Source: a virus. Taken from it: 64,000 bases of DNA. Of the stretch, positions 26,951 to 33,289 are shown in pieces. The translations under genes and the position numbers were made by a program. The notes below the pieces were generated by a model, which was given only the letters and a program-made list of their open reading frames with translations, was not told the origin of the DNA and searched no databases. Position 1 is the stretch's first letter; each line of letters opens with the position of its first letter. The stretch lies in IMG/VR virus record IMGVR_UViG_3300044961_000262, positions 1 to 64,000 of that record; one strand, written 5' to 3'.

Positions 26951-27232
26951 TCATTTCTTTTTACGTTCTAACCATTCTATAAAATATTTCATCGCTGCCC
27001 ATCCTTCTGCATCGTAATGAAAAGGTGTGTTCCAATCAGACATTTCTTCATCTCTGTATTGTTCTAACAAAGATTTAATTTCCGCAAGCAACGAACCGCT
27101 AACAGGTTGTTGGCGTAATGTTACTTCCATCTGTCCAATTAAGGTTAGTAAATCATCGTGCTGCCTACCTCTTGCAGTTTTTACTTGCCCAGTTGCTACC
27201 CATTTTCTAAGTATTTCCAAATGTTCTTTCAT
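26951..27232 (-). CDS. Hypothetical helical protein (93 aa)
   Basis: Not recognised. Helical, balanced charge (EHLEILRKWVATGQVKTARG at the start, AMKYFIEWLERKKK at the end). Codon use includes many CTG/GCC/CGC-type codons rarely used by neighbours, suggesting a transferred cassette. Confidence 0.55.
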   Translation of the reverse strand: MKEHLEILRKWVATGQVKTARGRQHDDLLTLIGQMEVTLRQQPVSGSLLAEIKSLLEQYRDEEMSDWNTPFHYDAEGWAAMKYFIEWLERKKK

Positions 27233-27306
27233 TCTATTGTAATTTATCGTTAATAATTCACACTACTCCAACCACCAACACATTAGGTGTAAGTGCTATG
27301 ACACTG

Positions 27307-27528
27307 CTACCAAGCATCATCTGTAATTCTAACATTTAATTTTATTTTACCATCAGACCATCCAATATCGTGATTTTCTTTTTTAACCTCACATCTTTGA
27401 GTATCTATTGGGTAAGGGTATGCACGTTGCATAAGTTCATTTTTTGGAACTTCTTTTTCCACTTCAATTTCAAAAATAAAATCATCAGGAATAGATGAAA
27501 TTAAATCTTTTAATTCTTTGATTGTCAT
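27307..27528 (-). CDS. Hypothetical protein (73 aa)
   Basis: Begins with the pattern MTIKELKDLISSIPDDFIFEIEV, which is common at the start of small bacterial and phage proteins of unknown role. Beta-rich C-terminus. No catalytic motif. Confidence 0.55.
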   Translation of the reverse strand: MTIKELKDLISSIPDDFIFEIEVEKEVPKNELMQRAYPYPIDTQRCEVKKENHDIGWSDGKIKLNVRITDDAW

Positions 27529-27583
27529 TTTCGTTTAATTTACCGCACCAGCCACTAACAGCGGTTTGGTGCTATTATTTTAC

Positions 27584-27682
27584 CTAACTTTCTTCTTGCG
27601 GATAAGAACTAATATCGGCAAAAATTCTTTTACCATCAGTGCTTACTCTTAATCTTTCTTCGCTTGGAATATGTATTTCCAT
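27584..27682 (-). CDS. Very small protein (32 aa)
   Basis: ATG at 27680-27682, stop at 27584-27586. Reads MEIHIPSEERLRVSTDGKRI then FADISSYPQEES, a compositionally normal peptide. An A-rich leader precedes it. Confidence is limited by size. Confidence 0.4.
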   Translation of the reverse strand: MEIHIPSEERLRVSTDGKRIFADISSYPQEES

Positions 27683-27728
27683 TTTCTTATTTATTTAAGT
27701 TGTTAAAAATTCATTTAAAAAGGGCGGC

Positions 27729-27835
27729 GTATAACGGTGGCTAAAATAAATTGTAGCATTTGTTTTTAGATTGAAGTTTTAGATCTCCAAAACCCTAACT
27801 TCTTTAGCCGTAAAAAATTAGCGACAAAGCTATAC
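27729..27835. repeat. Nested imperfect dyad (hairpin-forming spacer)
   Basis: Three nested inverted repeats share one axis: GTATA (27729-27733)/TATAC (27831-27835), GGCTAAA (27739-27745)/TTTAGCC (27803-27809) and GAAGTT (27773-27778)/AACTTC (27797-27802). The stretch is GC-richer than its surroundings. It resembles folded intergenic elements of Bacteroidota chromosomes; function unknown. Confidence 0.5.
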
Positions 27836-27854
27836 AACCTTCCAACTATCAATT

Positions 27855-28094
27855 CTAACTAAATATTTCCTTTATATAAATTTTCCATAAATCTTCAATT
27901 CCACCATCATTATCTCTACCTCTTTCAACACGTCTATCCATAAAATACATTTTACCTTTATATAACCTCACATTAGATTGAATTGAAGATGTATTCTTCG
28001 TAATCTATATAATGAAATTAACTGTATCATTATTAACATCAGATATATTCAAGTTTTCTTGGTTTTCTTTGAAACTTTTTATTTTATTTTTCAT
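27855..28094 (-). pseudogene. Small gene interrupted by in-frame TAG
   Basis: From ATG 28092-28094 the frame gives 29 residues (MKNKIKSFKENQENLN...), then TAG at 28005-28007. It continues in the same frame for 48 more codons to TAG 27855-27857. The second part is protein-like (KGKMYFMDRRVERGRDND, then GGIEDLWKIYIKEIFS). The upstream half is plausible but AT-rich. Either a disabled gene, amber readthrough, or the second part starts alone at GTG or ATG codons inside it. Confidence 0.4.
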
Positions 28095-28121
28095 TTTTAA
28101 TTTTATTTACTAATAATAAAA

Positions 28122-28149
28122 AAAAGAAGTATCCGAAGATACTTCTTTT
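28122..28149 (-). terminator. Strong intrinsic terminator downstream of tmRNA
   Basis: A perfect 12-bp stem (AAAAGAAGTATC/GATACTTCTTTT) closes a UUCG tetraloop on the minus strand, followed by a T-rich tract. It ends leftward transcription just after the tmRNA 3' end. Confidence 0.88.
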
Positions 28150-28189
28150 CCACCTTTTAATCTAATCAAGCATATGACAAAATTTGATT

Positions 28190-28569
28190 TGTGGAGATGT
28201 GGGGAATTGAACCCCAGTCCAGATAACTGCTATATAACAACTTTTATTACATGCTTAAATCTAATATTTCTATTTGATTAGTATTAAGCTTAACTGAAAT
28301 TAAGCTTCACCAGTTAATCTTTAATATTATTATACTCCTAATAGATTAACAAACTTGGGAGTGAAAATTAAGCAGCTAAAACTACTTCTTTTTCTGCAAC
28401 AGGAGCAAAAGCAATTACCATTGCTTCTACTTTATCAGCAAAAGTCCTAGACTCGTCTGATATATTGTTATTGTTTGCATTTGTTTTTTGATAGTAATTT
28501 AGATGTAATCTATCATCCATCGCATGATTGTTATAAGGCTAAACGTTACTGTCAAATCCTGTCATCCCC
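28190..28569 (-). ncRNA. ssrA: tmRNA (SsrA), phage-encoded
   Basis: Transfer-messenger RNA rescues stalled ribosomes with SmpB and tags the nascent chain. The 5' end GGGGATG (28569-28563) pairs with CATCTCC (28199-28193) as a 7-bp acceptor stem with G3-U70, the alanine identity pair. The D-like segment GGATTTGACAG and a perfect T-arm (TGGGG-TTCAATT-CCCCA) follow. Pseudoknot 1 is visible: GATG 28518-28521 with CATC 28502-28505, and TGATAG 28510-28515 with CTATCA 28489-28494. The resume codon GCA (28476-28478) begins 10 bases after it. The tag frame runs 36 codons to TAA (28368-28370) and ends ...VVLAA. Further hairpins and the conserved AAGCATGTA segment precede the 3' tRNA half. CCA is not encoded. 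It starts 7 bases after the upstream gene's stop. Confidence 0.93.
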
Positions 28570-28576
28570 TAAATAG

Positions 28577-28843
28577 CTAATCTTTATCAGCTATTTCTAA
28601 TTTCTGCAAAGCTAATTTTTTTTCTTCAATTCTTTGTTTTAAAACTTCATCAAATTGTTCTACAAAATTTGTAAATTTTTCATACAAATAGTAGTGCATT
28701 TCGTTTTTTTTTAAACAAATTTTACGAAATTTAATTAACTCGTCATCTGTTAATTCCGATATTGGTTTTAACGAACCGTCTTTCATTTTCCAAATGAGTT
28801 CTTTTTCATCTGTTTTGAGCATTATTTTGTTAACTGGTGTCAT
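28577..28843 (-). CDS. Hypothetical helical protein (88 aa)
   Basis: Not recognised. Beta start (MTPVNKIMLKTDEKELIWKM) and a long C-terminal coiled coil (LKQRIEEKKLALQKLEI). It is directly upstream of the tmRNA, with 7 bases between stop and RNA, so both may come from one transcript. Confidence 0.55.
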   Translation of the reverse strand: MTPVNKIMLKTDEKELIWKMKDGSLKPISELTDDELIKFRKICLKKNEMHYYLYEKFTNFVEQFDEVLKQRIEEKKLALQKLEIADKD

Positions 28844-28871
28844 ATGTTTATTTATTAAAAAATGAATAAAA

Positions 28872-28893
28872 AGAAGAGTCTTTCGACTCTTCT
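28872..28893 (-). terminator. Hairpin terminator
   Basis: A perfect 9-bp stem (AGAAGAGTC/GACTCTTCT) with a 4-base loop, followed on the minus strand by a U-rich run. It lies after the 156-aa gene and before the gene upstream of tmRNA. Confidence 0.85.
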
Positions 28894-28912
28894 CTTTAAA
28901 TTAAACTAAAAA

Positions 28913-29383
28913 TTAAAATACAGGAGCTTCTTCTACTTGAGATACTACAGTTGTATTTACTGGTTCTACAACTTCGTGTCCACGTGATTTAAATGCAGAT
29001 TTAACTGTAGATTCCCAAGCTGGAGAAGCTGTATCTCCGAACACAACCGTAGTATAAGTATTTACAGCGCGAATTCCGCCATCTTTAGATTCGATGTCGT
29101 ACTCTCTTACATTACGATTTTCAATTTTACCTTCAAAATAACCTCCCGCTTGAGGATTTCTTTCATTGAAAATAGGTGCTGAATAACCTGGATCTGGTTG
29201 ACCAAGATAATTTAGTTCATACTGATTTACAGATGTTGAACGGCATTGGCTCAATGGTTTAGGCATTGGTCCAAATTGAGTGTTTAACATAGTACGTTCA
29301 GTAAATGTAACTGTTTTGTAGTTACGTCCGTTTTTGTCTTGTTTGATAGCTGATTCAGCTGTTTTTACGATAATGTGATTCAT
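28913..29383 (-). CDS. Possible second SSB-like protein (156 aa)
   Basis: Beta-rich core (KNGRNYKTVTFTER, GGYFEGKIENRNVREYDIE, INT/VNTYTTVVFG) and a disordered tail ending in EEAPVF, an acidic tip with terminal Phe like SSB docking tails. It stands alone between two terminators, so it is likely expressed strongly. Codon use is richer in GC than neighbours. SSB identity is inference. Confidence 0.5.
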   Translation of the reverse strand: MNHIIVKTAESAIKQDKNGRNYKTVTFTERTMLNTQFGPMPKPLSQCRSTSVNQYELNYLGQPDPGYSAPIFNERNPQAGGYFEGKIENRNVREYDIESKDGGIRAVNTYTTVVFGDTASPAWESTVKSAFKSRGHEVVEPVNTTVVSQVEEAPVF

Positions 29384-29484
29384 TTTGTTTTAAATTATTT
29401 AAAGCGATACTAAAATGCGTAATCTTGTCGTTGAAACGCTTCACGCCCACATAGGTTATACTGATTGGGTCCAGTTAAAAAAGA

Positions 29485-29522
29485 AAAAGTTACAGTAAAA
29501 CTTGGCAAATGCTGTAACTTTT
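29485..29522 (-). terminator. Hairpin terminator
   Basis: An 11-bp stem (AAAAGTTACAG/CTGTAACTTTT) with a 16-base loop and a U-rich 3' flank on the minus strand, directly after the 105-aa gene. Confidence 0.8.
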
Positions 29523-29547
29523 CTTTTAAAAATAATACAAAGAACGA

Positions 29548-29865
29548 TTAGAATAATTCTGCTTGAAGAGCTATTAGATTGTTATAATCTACTTCTGCAT
29601 TTTCCAAATTGTATTTTGCTGCCAAAATAACTGAAGAATTAAAATTTAAATCAGATTTAGCACGGTCTAATACTGCTTTAGCTAAACTTACAGCTTTTTT
29701 AGCTTGAAGAATATCGTGTTGAATTTGAATACGAGCTTCTTCTACTTTTTCAAGAACTAATTCTTGATTTTTAGTTTCGTTAGATTTTGAAAGAAGTGAT
29801 TGATACAAACACGTTTTTGTTGATTCAGTTTCTTCAGAAACTACTGTTTTTTTTGAAGTTGTCAT
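29548..29865 (-). CDS. Coiled-coil protein (105 aa)
   Basis: Residues 20-100 are one long helix with heptads (VLEKVEEARIQIQHDILQAK, AVSLAKAVLDRAKSDL, AKYNLENAEVDYNNLIALQ). No enzyme motif. Its start overlaps the next small gene by 4 bases. It has its own strong terminator. Confidence 0.6.
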   Translation of the reverse strand: MTTSKKTVVSEETESTKTCLYQSLLSKSNETKNQELVLEKVEEARIQIQHDILQAKKAVSLAKAVLDRAKSDLNFNSSVILAAKYNLENAEVDYNNLIALQAELF

Positions 29866-30068
29866 TGTTTTGATTTAACTTTAATTACTTGATAACCCGG
29901 TACTGTTCTTTTAAATCCACTTCGTACCGGTTCAAAAGTAGATCTTGTTGTTTGGTGAGAGATTGTTTTTTTTTGAATAATTTTTTCCTTATTATCTTTT
30001 TTAAAATTAAGTGTTATCGGAACTTTTTTCATTGCATCTTTGATGTCTTTTGCTATTTGCGATTTCAT
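29862..30068 (-). CDS. Small basic protein (68 aa)
   Basis: Not recognised. Highly Lys/Arg-rich with a Thr/Arg-rich centre (HQTTRSTFEPVRSGFKRT), pI clearly basic; possibly nucleic-acid binding. Overlaps the coiled-coil gene by 4 bases. Confidence 0.5.
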   Translation of the reverse strand: MKSQIAKDIKDAMKKVPITLNFKKDNKEKIIQKKTISHQTTRSTFEPVRSGFKRTVPGYQVIKVKSKQ

Positions 30069-30222
30069 TTTGATATAATAATAAAAATGTAATAAATAAA
30101 ATAAAAAATAATAACGATACTATCCATGCTATAATTTCTTTTAAATTTATATTAATATACACTAATAATAGTGCTATTATAAAAAATATTATAGAAATAG
30201 ATAAATAAAATAATTTTACCAT
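30007..30222 (-). CDS. Small two-pass membrane protein (71 aa)
   Basis: Two hydrophobic stretches (about 3-24 and 29-50) and a short polar tail that is encoded over the start of the following gene. The overlap of 62 bases is large for this operon, so the true end or the existence of the gene is less certain. Confidence 0.45.
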   Translation of the reverse strand: MVKLFYLSISIIFFIIALLLVYININLKEIIAWIVSLLFFILFITFLLLYQNEIANSKRHQRCNEKSSDNT

Positions 30223-30356
30223 TAAAATATTATATTTATTGCAAATGGACCAATGAAAATAAATAAAGTGTTTTCATCAAGATCAATAGCTGCTCCTAAA
30301 ACAAACATTGCTGCAATGTCTATTTTAACTTTAGGAATTAGATTTTTTTTGTTCAT
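30222..30356 (-). CDS. Very small hydrophobic protein (44 aa)
   Basis: ATG at 30354-30356, stop at 30222-30224 which touches the next ATG (30220-30222). Sequence reads MNKKNLIPKVKIDIAAMFVL and onward, with a hydrophobic centre. Junctions on both sides support a real gene. Confidence 0.5.
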   Translation of the reverse strand: MNKKNLIPKVKIDIAAMFVLGAAIDLDENTLFIFIGPFAINIIF

Positions 30357-30624
30357 TTTGATTAAGAGTTACATGTTGTGGTTTAAATGCAGATAAATCT
30401 TCTATTTTTTTAGAAAGTTCTGTCATTTGTCCTGATTTAAGTGAAATAAAGTAAACATTTTTAGATTTGAAAAGTAGATAACCGTATTCTATTAATTTAT
30501 TAATTAAAACTTTAGATTCTTTACTGAAATTTTCAATATTTACGGTATTTCCGTAATTCATTTTAAGAAATTCAGCTGCGGATTTCATACTAGTCATTTT
30601 ACAAAAAGATTCTTCGTTTATCAT
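30331..30624 (-). CDS. Hypothetical protein (97 aa)
   Basis: Not recognised. Helical with a winged-helix-like middle (LINKLIEYGYLLFKSKNVYF). Overlaps the upstream gene by 4 bases. Confidence 0.55.
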   Translation of the reverse strand: MINEESFCKMTSMKSAAEFLKMNYGNTVNIENFSKESKVLINKLIEYGYLLFKSKNVYFISLKSGQMTELSKKIEDLSAFKPQHVTLNQNEQKKSNS

Positions 30625-30887
30625 AATGGTCTATGAATTATTTCTTTATTTATTAATTCTCCAGTATGCTTATCAATACATGTAATATATTGAATGTAGA
30701 ATTTGTACCCGTTACTTCTAGACTTTTTAATTCTAGTTTTAACGTGTGTAAATTTAGGATTAGAATTTTTTTCTTTCTTAGGTTTAACTATAGGTTTTTG
30801 TTCAACGTCTTCTATAACGCTAAGAGTTACTTTATAATCTCCATTTTGATTTTTTTTGGTAAGTAATCTATGAATTGTTTTTAACAT
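30621..30887 (-). CDS. Small basic protein (88 aa)
   Basis: Not recognised. Basic linker (KPKKEKNSNPKF) then a beta-hairpin-like end (SNGYKFYIQYITCIDKHTGE). Possibly nucleic-acid binding. Confidence 0.5.
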   Translation of the reverse strand: MLKTIHRLLTKKNQNGDYKVTLSVIEDVEQKPIVKPKKEKNSNPKFTHVKTRIKKSRSNGYKFYIQYITCIDKHTGELINKEIIHRPL

Positions 30888-30889
30888 AA

Positions 30890-31017
30890 TTATGATATTA
30901 ATAAAATTTCGATAATATTTTTTTTTTGACGATCTAATTTTCTAATAACTGAAATTACAATATTGCATTTATCATCATTTGATAAAGTATTTTTATTCTA
31001 TCTAACTGTATTTTCAT
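30890..31017 (-). pseudogene. Small gene frame-shifted at an A-tract
   Basis: ATG at 31015-31017 overlaps the stop of the secreted-protein gene as ATGA, as in genuine coupled starts here. The frame reads MKIQLDRIK and then leaves frame at a 5-A tract (30990-30994). One extra A joins it to NTLSNDDKCNIVISVIRKL and DRQKKNIIEILLIS, stop 30890-30892, just 2 bases before the next gene. As read, only a 20-residue peptide is made. Confidence 0.5.
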
Positions 31018-31394
31018 TTATATGTAACTAAAATTGTCCAACATTTAAATTCTTTAGAGTATTGTAAAAACAGTTTTCTTTCTTCATGTTCGTAAATATT
31101 TTTAGATACATATTTCCATCTAGTTTCTTCAATAATAGAAATTGCTTCATTTTCAGTTATATCTAAAGTAAATAAAATACCTATACAATAATTTTGTTTA
31201 CTCATATAATAAACATGAAGTACGGAGTTTTTAAATGTAGTTAAACACTTAGTTCCATCATCTAATTTAATTACTTCTACAGAATATCCGTTAGATTCTA
31301 GTTCTTTCCTAACTTCACTTGCGCTCATACCTAAGTCTTGAGCATTTAACAATCCTCCAAAGAGAATTGATACGATTAATAATAATTTTTTCAT
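31014..31394 (-). CDS. Secreted or periplasmic small protein (126 aa)
   Basis: A clear signal peptide MKKLLLIVSILFGGLLNAQ with cleavage after NAQ, typical of Bacteroidota. The mature part has a beta-rich fold with three cysteines and pattern DLGMSASEVRKELESNGYSV. Family unknown. A phage protein exported by the host during early infection may act at the envelope, for example in exclusion of other phages; that is speculation. Confidence 0.65.
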   Translation of the reverse strand: MKKLLLIVSILFGGLLNAQDLGMSASEVRKELESNGYSVEVIKLDDGTKCLTTFKNSVLHVYYMSKQNYCIGILFTLDITENEAISIIEETRWKYVSKNIYEHEERKLFLQYSKEFKCWTILVTYK

Positions 31395-31397
31395 GAT

Positions 31398-31496
31398 TTA
31401 ATTTTTTAATTCTTGTAAAACAGCTACAATAACCAATGCCAATATTGCTAATACCGAAAATGATACTAATAATATTTCTTTAATTTTTCTTTTCAT
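31398..31496 (-). CDS. Very small membrane protein (32 aa)
   Basis: ATG at 31494-31496, stop at 31398-31400. Reads MKRKIKEILLVSFSVLAILA then LVIVAVLQELKN: positive start, one transmembrane helix, short tail. It sits 4 bases before the secreted-protein gene. Confidence 0.5.
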   Translation of the reverse strand: MKRKIKEILLVSFSVLAILALVIVAVLQELKN

Positions 31497-31595
31497 TTTT
31501 TATTTAAAGATTAATAATTTAAAAATAATAAACTTGACCCATCTATTGTGAGAAAATTGTCGAAACATTTTTCAGGGAAGCAGTAACAATATTTC

Positions 31596-31742
31596 TTAAA
31601 ATCCTATTTGTTTTAAAAAAGTATTATTAGCTGTTACAATAACTATACTCTTAATTATTTTGTAAGTAAAGCTTTGATAATGTAATTTTGCAATTTTGCA
31701 AAAATTAATAAACTCACCGGTTGTCATTTTTACATTTTCCAT
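31596..31742 (-). CDS. Very small protein (48 aa)
   Basis: ATG at 31740-31742, stop at 31596-31598. Reads MENVKMTTGEFINFCKIAKL and continues with basic and hydrophobic residues. Ordinary composition, no motif. The stretch 31500-31595 between it and the next gene shows nothing recognisable. Confidence 0.4.
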   Translation of the reverse strand: MENVKMTTGEFINFCKIAKLHYQSFTYKIIKSIVIVTANNTFLKQIGF

Positions 31743-31754
31743 GTTTTTAATTGA

Positions 31755-31940
31755 TTAAAGGTAATAAATTTGATTTCTTTTTTTCTTTTTTTTAGTTTTA
31801 ATTAATACTACACTAATTATAGCTATTAAAGCAGTTAGATAACAAACTGATGATACGATTATTTCTGTTTTTAAAAAAAGTGGAACGAATCCAAAAAATA
31901 ATCCGCAGATTAAAATTAGTAGTTTTTCTTTTCTAGTCAT
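31755..31940 (-). CDS. Small two-pass membrane protein (61 aa)
   Basis: Basic start (MTRKEKLL), hydrophobic segments at about 7-23 and 28-47, and a Lys-rich end (KTKKKKKRNQ). Positive-inside pattern puts both ends in the cytoplasm. No family recognised. Confidence 0.55.
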   Translation of the reverse strand: MTRKEKLLILICGLFFGFVPLFLKTEIIVSSVCYLTALIAIISVVLIKTKKKKKRNQIYYL

Positions 31941-31989
31941 ATTATTGTTGATTAAAATTAGGTTTTAGATTTCTTTATTTTTAATAAAA

Positions 31990-32011
31990 AGCAAGAGGTA
32001 GTTCTCTTGCT
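31990..32011 (-). terminator. Intrinsic terminator at the end of a structured RNA region
   Basis: An 8-bp stem (AGCAAGAG/CTCTTGCT) with a 6-base loop, followed on the minus strand by TTTTTATTAA. It closes the gene-free region 32012-32490. Confidence 0.82.
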
Positions 32012-32490
32012 AGTTTGTAAATACTTTACATATTGTAATAGTATTTACATTTTTTAACACAAACACCATCAACATTTGCAACTGTTGATATATAAATTTA
32101 TTCTCCACTTACCTTTAAAAGTTTCGTAGTTTCTAAAACTATTTTATATTCGTATTTGTGTTGTAGTAAGTAAATAGCTGACAGTGCAGTTCATTTAAAC
32201 CAATTTGTCCTATTAATAAGGATGGTCACTTTTACTTACCAAAACCTAAAATCTACTTAGGTAAGGATAAAATTGTGTTGTCAAGTCATTAATTAAAAGG
32301 ATATACCAAGCATCATACTTAACTTGCTATTTGATACGTCAGCCGTTTAATTACTAATTCCTTTCGGAACAACACAATTTTAAATTGTTAGGTAAACTGT
32401 TTGTAGTCACGAATACTACCAGCTCAAGTATGTAGGGTTGAATACCTACTATGCCCAGTTAATTTTTTTCATCCTAACAATTTATTACAA
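31990..32490 (-). ncRNA. Large structured non-coding RNA candidate (about 500 nt)
   Basis: No coding frame over about 560 bases, but many long helices: 9 bp GTAAATACT/AGTATTTAC (32017-32025/32040-32048); 8 bp AACACAAA/TTTGTGTT (32056-32063/32155-32162) enclosing 7 bp ATCAACA/TGTTGAT (32068-32074/32083-32089); 9 bp GTAAGTAAA/TTTACTTAC (32166-32174/32231-32239); 11 bp AATTGTGTTGT/ACAACACAATT (32271-32281/32369-32379); 11 bp AAATTGTTAGG/CCTAACAATTT (32382-32392/32473-32483). The last encloses AACTG/CAGTT and two 5-bp hairpins, a multi-branched junction. An intrinsic terminator on the minus strand sets strand and 3' end. It follows the 90-aa gene by 20-30 bases. Size and ornateness recall phage-associated RNAs such as ROOL or GOLLD, but no family match is claimed. 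Confidence 0.7.
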
Positions 32491-32508
32491 CTCCTTAATT
32501 GTAATTTT

Positions 32509-32781
32509 TTATTCAATTTCACTAGCTTTTTCAACAGCCAATTCTAATTCATCTACTGTTTCTTTAAACCATTTTGAATATTTTAAAATTTCTTTAAAAT
32601 AATCATCATCTTTTAAAGATTTAATTTTTGTAATAGTACTTGCATAATCTATAGCGGGTATTTTTTGACCTATTTGTATTTCTTTAGGTTTATTTCCCGT
32701 TACTGCATTAACTATTTCTTTAATTTCATTTTCGGTAGCTTTAATTAAAAAGCCTTCATTTGTTTTTGCTATTACTTCCAT
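32509..32781 (-). CDS. Hypothetical helical protein (90 aa)
   Basis: Not recognised. Short beta start (MEVIAKTNEGFLIKATENEI) then helices with KWFKETVDELELAVEKASEIE. It is immediately upstream of the large structured RNA region and probably shares its transcript. Confidence 0.55.
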   Translation of the reverse strand: MEVIAKTNEGFLIKATENEIKEIVNAVTGNKPKEIQIGQKIPAIDYASTITKIKSLKDDDYFKEILKYSKWFKETVDELELAVEKASEIE

Positions 32782-32789
32782 AATTTTAA

Positions 32790-33284
32790 TTAGTTTTTAA
32801 ATATTTCTTTAATTTTTTTATTACTCACTGAATTAGACAAAGGTAACACATTTTTATCCGGTTTAATTTCTATCCATTGAGATTTTTCTAATCTGCTAAA
32901 TTCAGATAAACAATATCTTACAGCAGCTTCATTTATATCCCATTCAGGAAATACTTCATCTTTTTTTGGATTTATCCAACCATTTTGATTAGTATAATAT
33001 CCATATTTCCAACAATTGTGTGGTTTGATTGCTTCAAAAAAATCAGTAATAGTTCTTGCGTTACCTGTTAATGGTATTCTACTCATTTGACTAACTAATA
33101 AATAAGCTATTCTGTTTTTCTTTTGTTCTAAAGAATCACTTTCTAAACAACCTAAATAACCATCAGCTTGAATAAGTATTTCTAAATCATCCCAAATAGT
33201 TTTTCTTTTAGTAGATTTAGGATTGTATTTTTTATACCATCCTTTACTGTAAAGCACAATGTGTTGTAATGTGAATTTTTCCAT
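32790..33284 (-). CDS. Hypothetical protein (164 aa)
   Basis: Not recognised. Trp/Tyr-rich, with segment KRKTIWDDLEILIQADGYLG near residue 25 and a C-terminal basic end. Several Bacteroidota phages carry accessory proteins of this style; no role known. Confidence 0.55.
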   Translation of the reverse strand: MEKFTLQHIVLYSKGWYKKYNPKSTKRKTIWDDLEILIQADGYLGCLESDSLEQKKNRIAYLLVSQMSRIPLTGNARTITDFFEAIKPHNCWKYGYYTNQNGWINPKKDEVFPEWDINEAAVRYCLSEFSRLEKSQWIEIKPDKNVLPLSNSVSNKKIKEIFKN

Positions 33285-33289
33285 AATTA

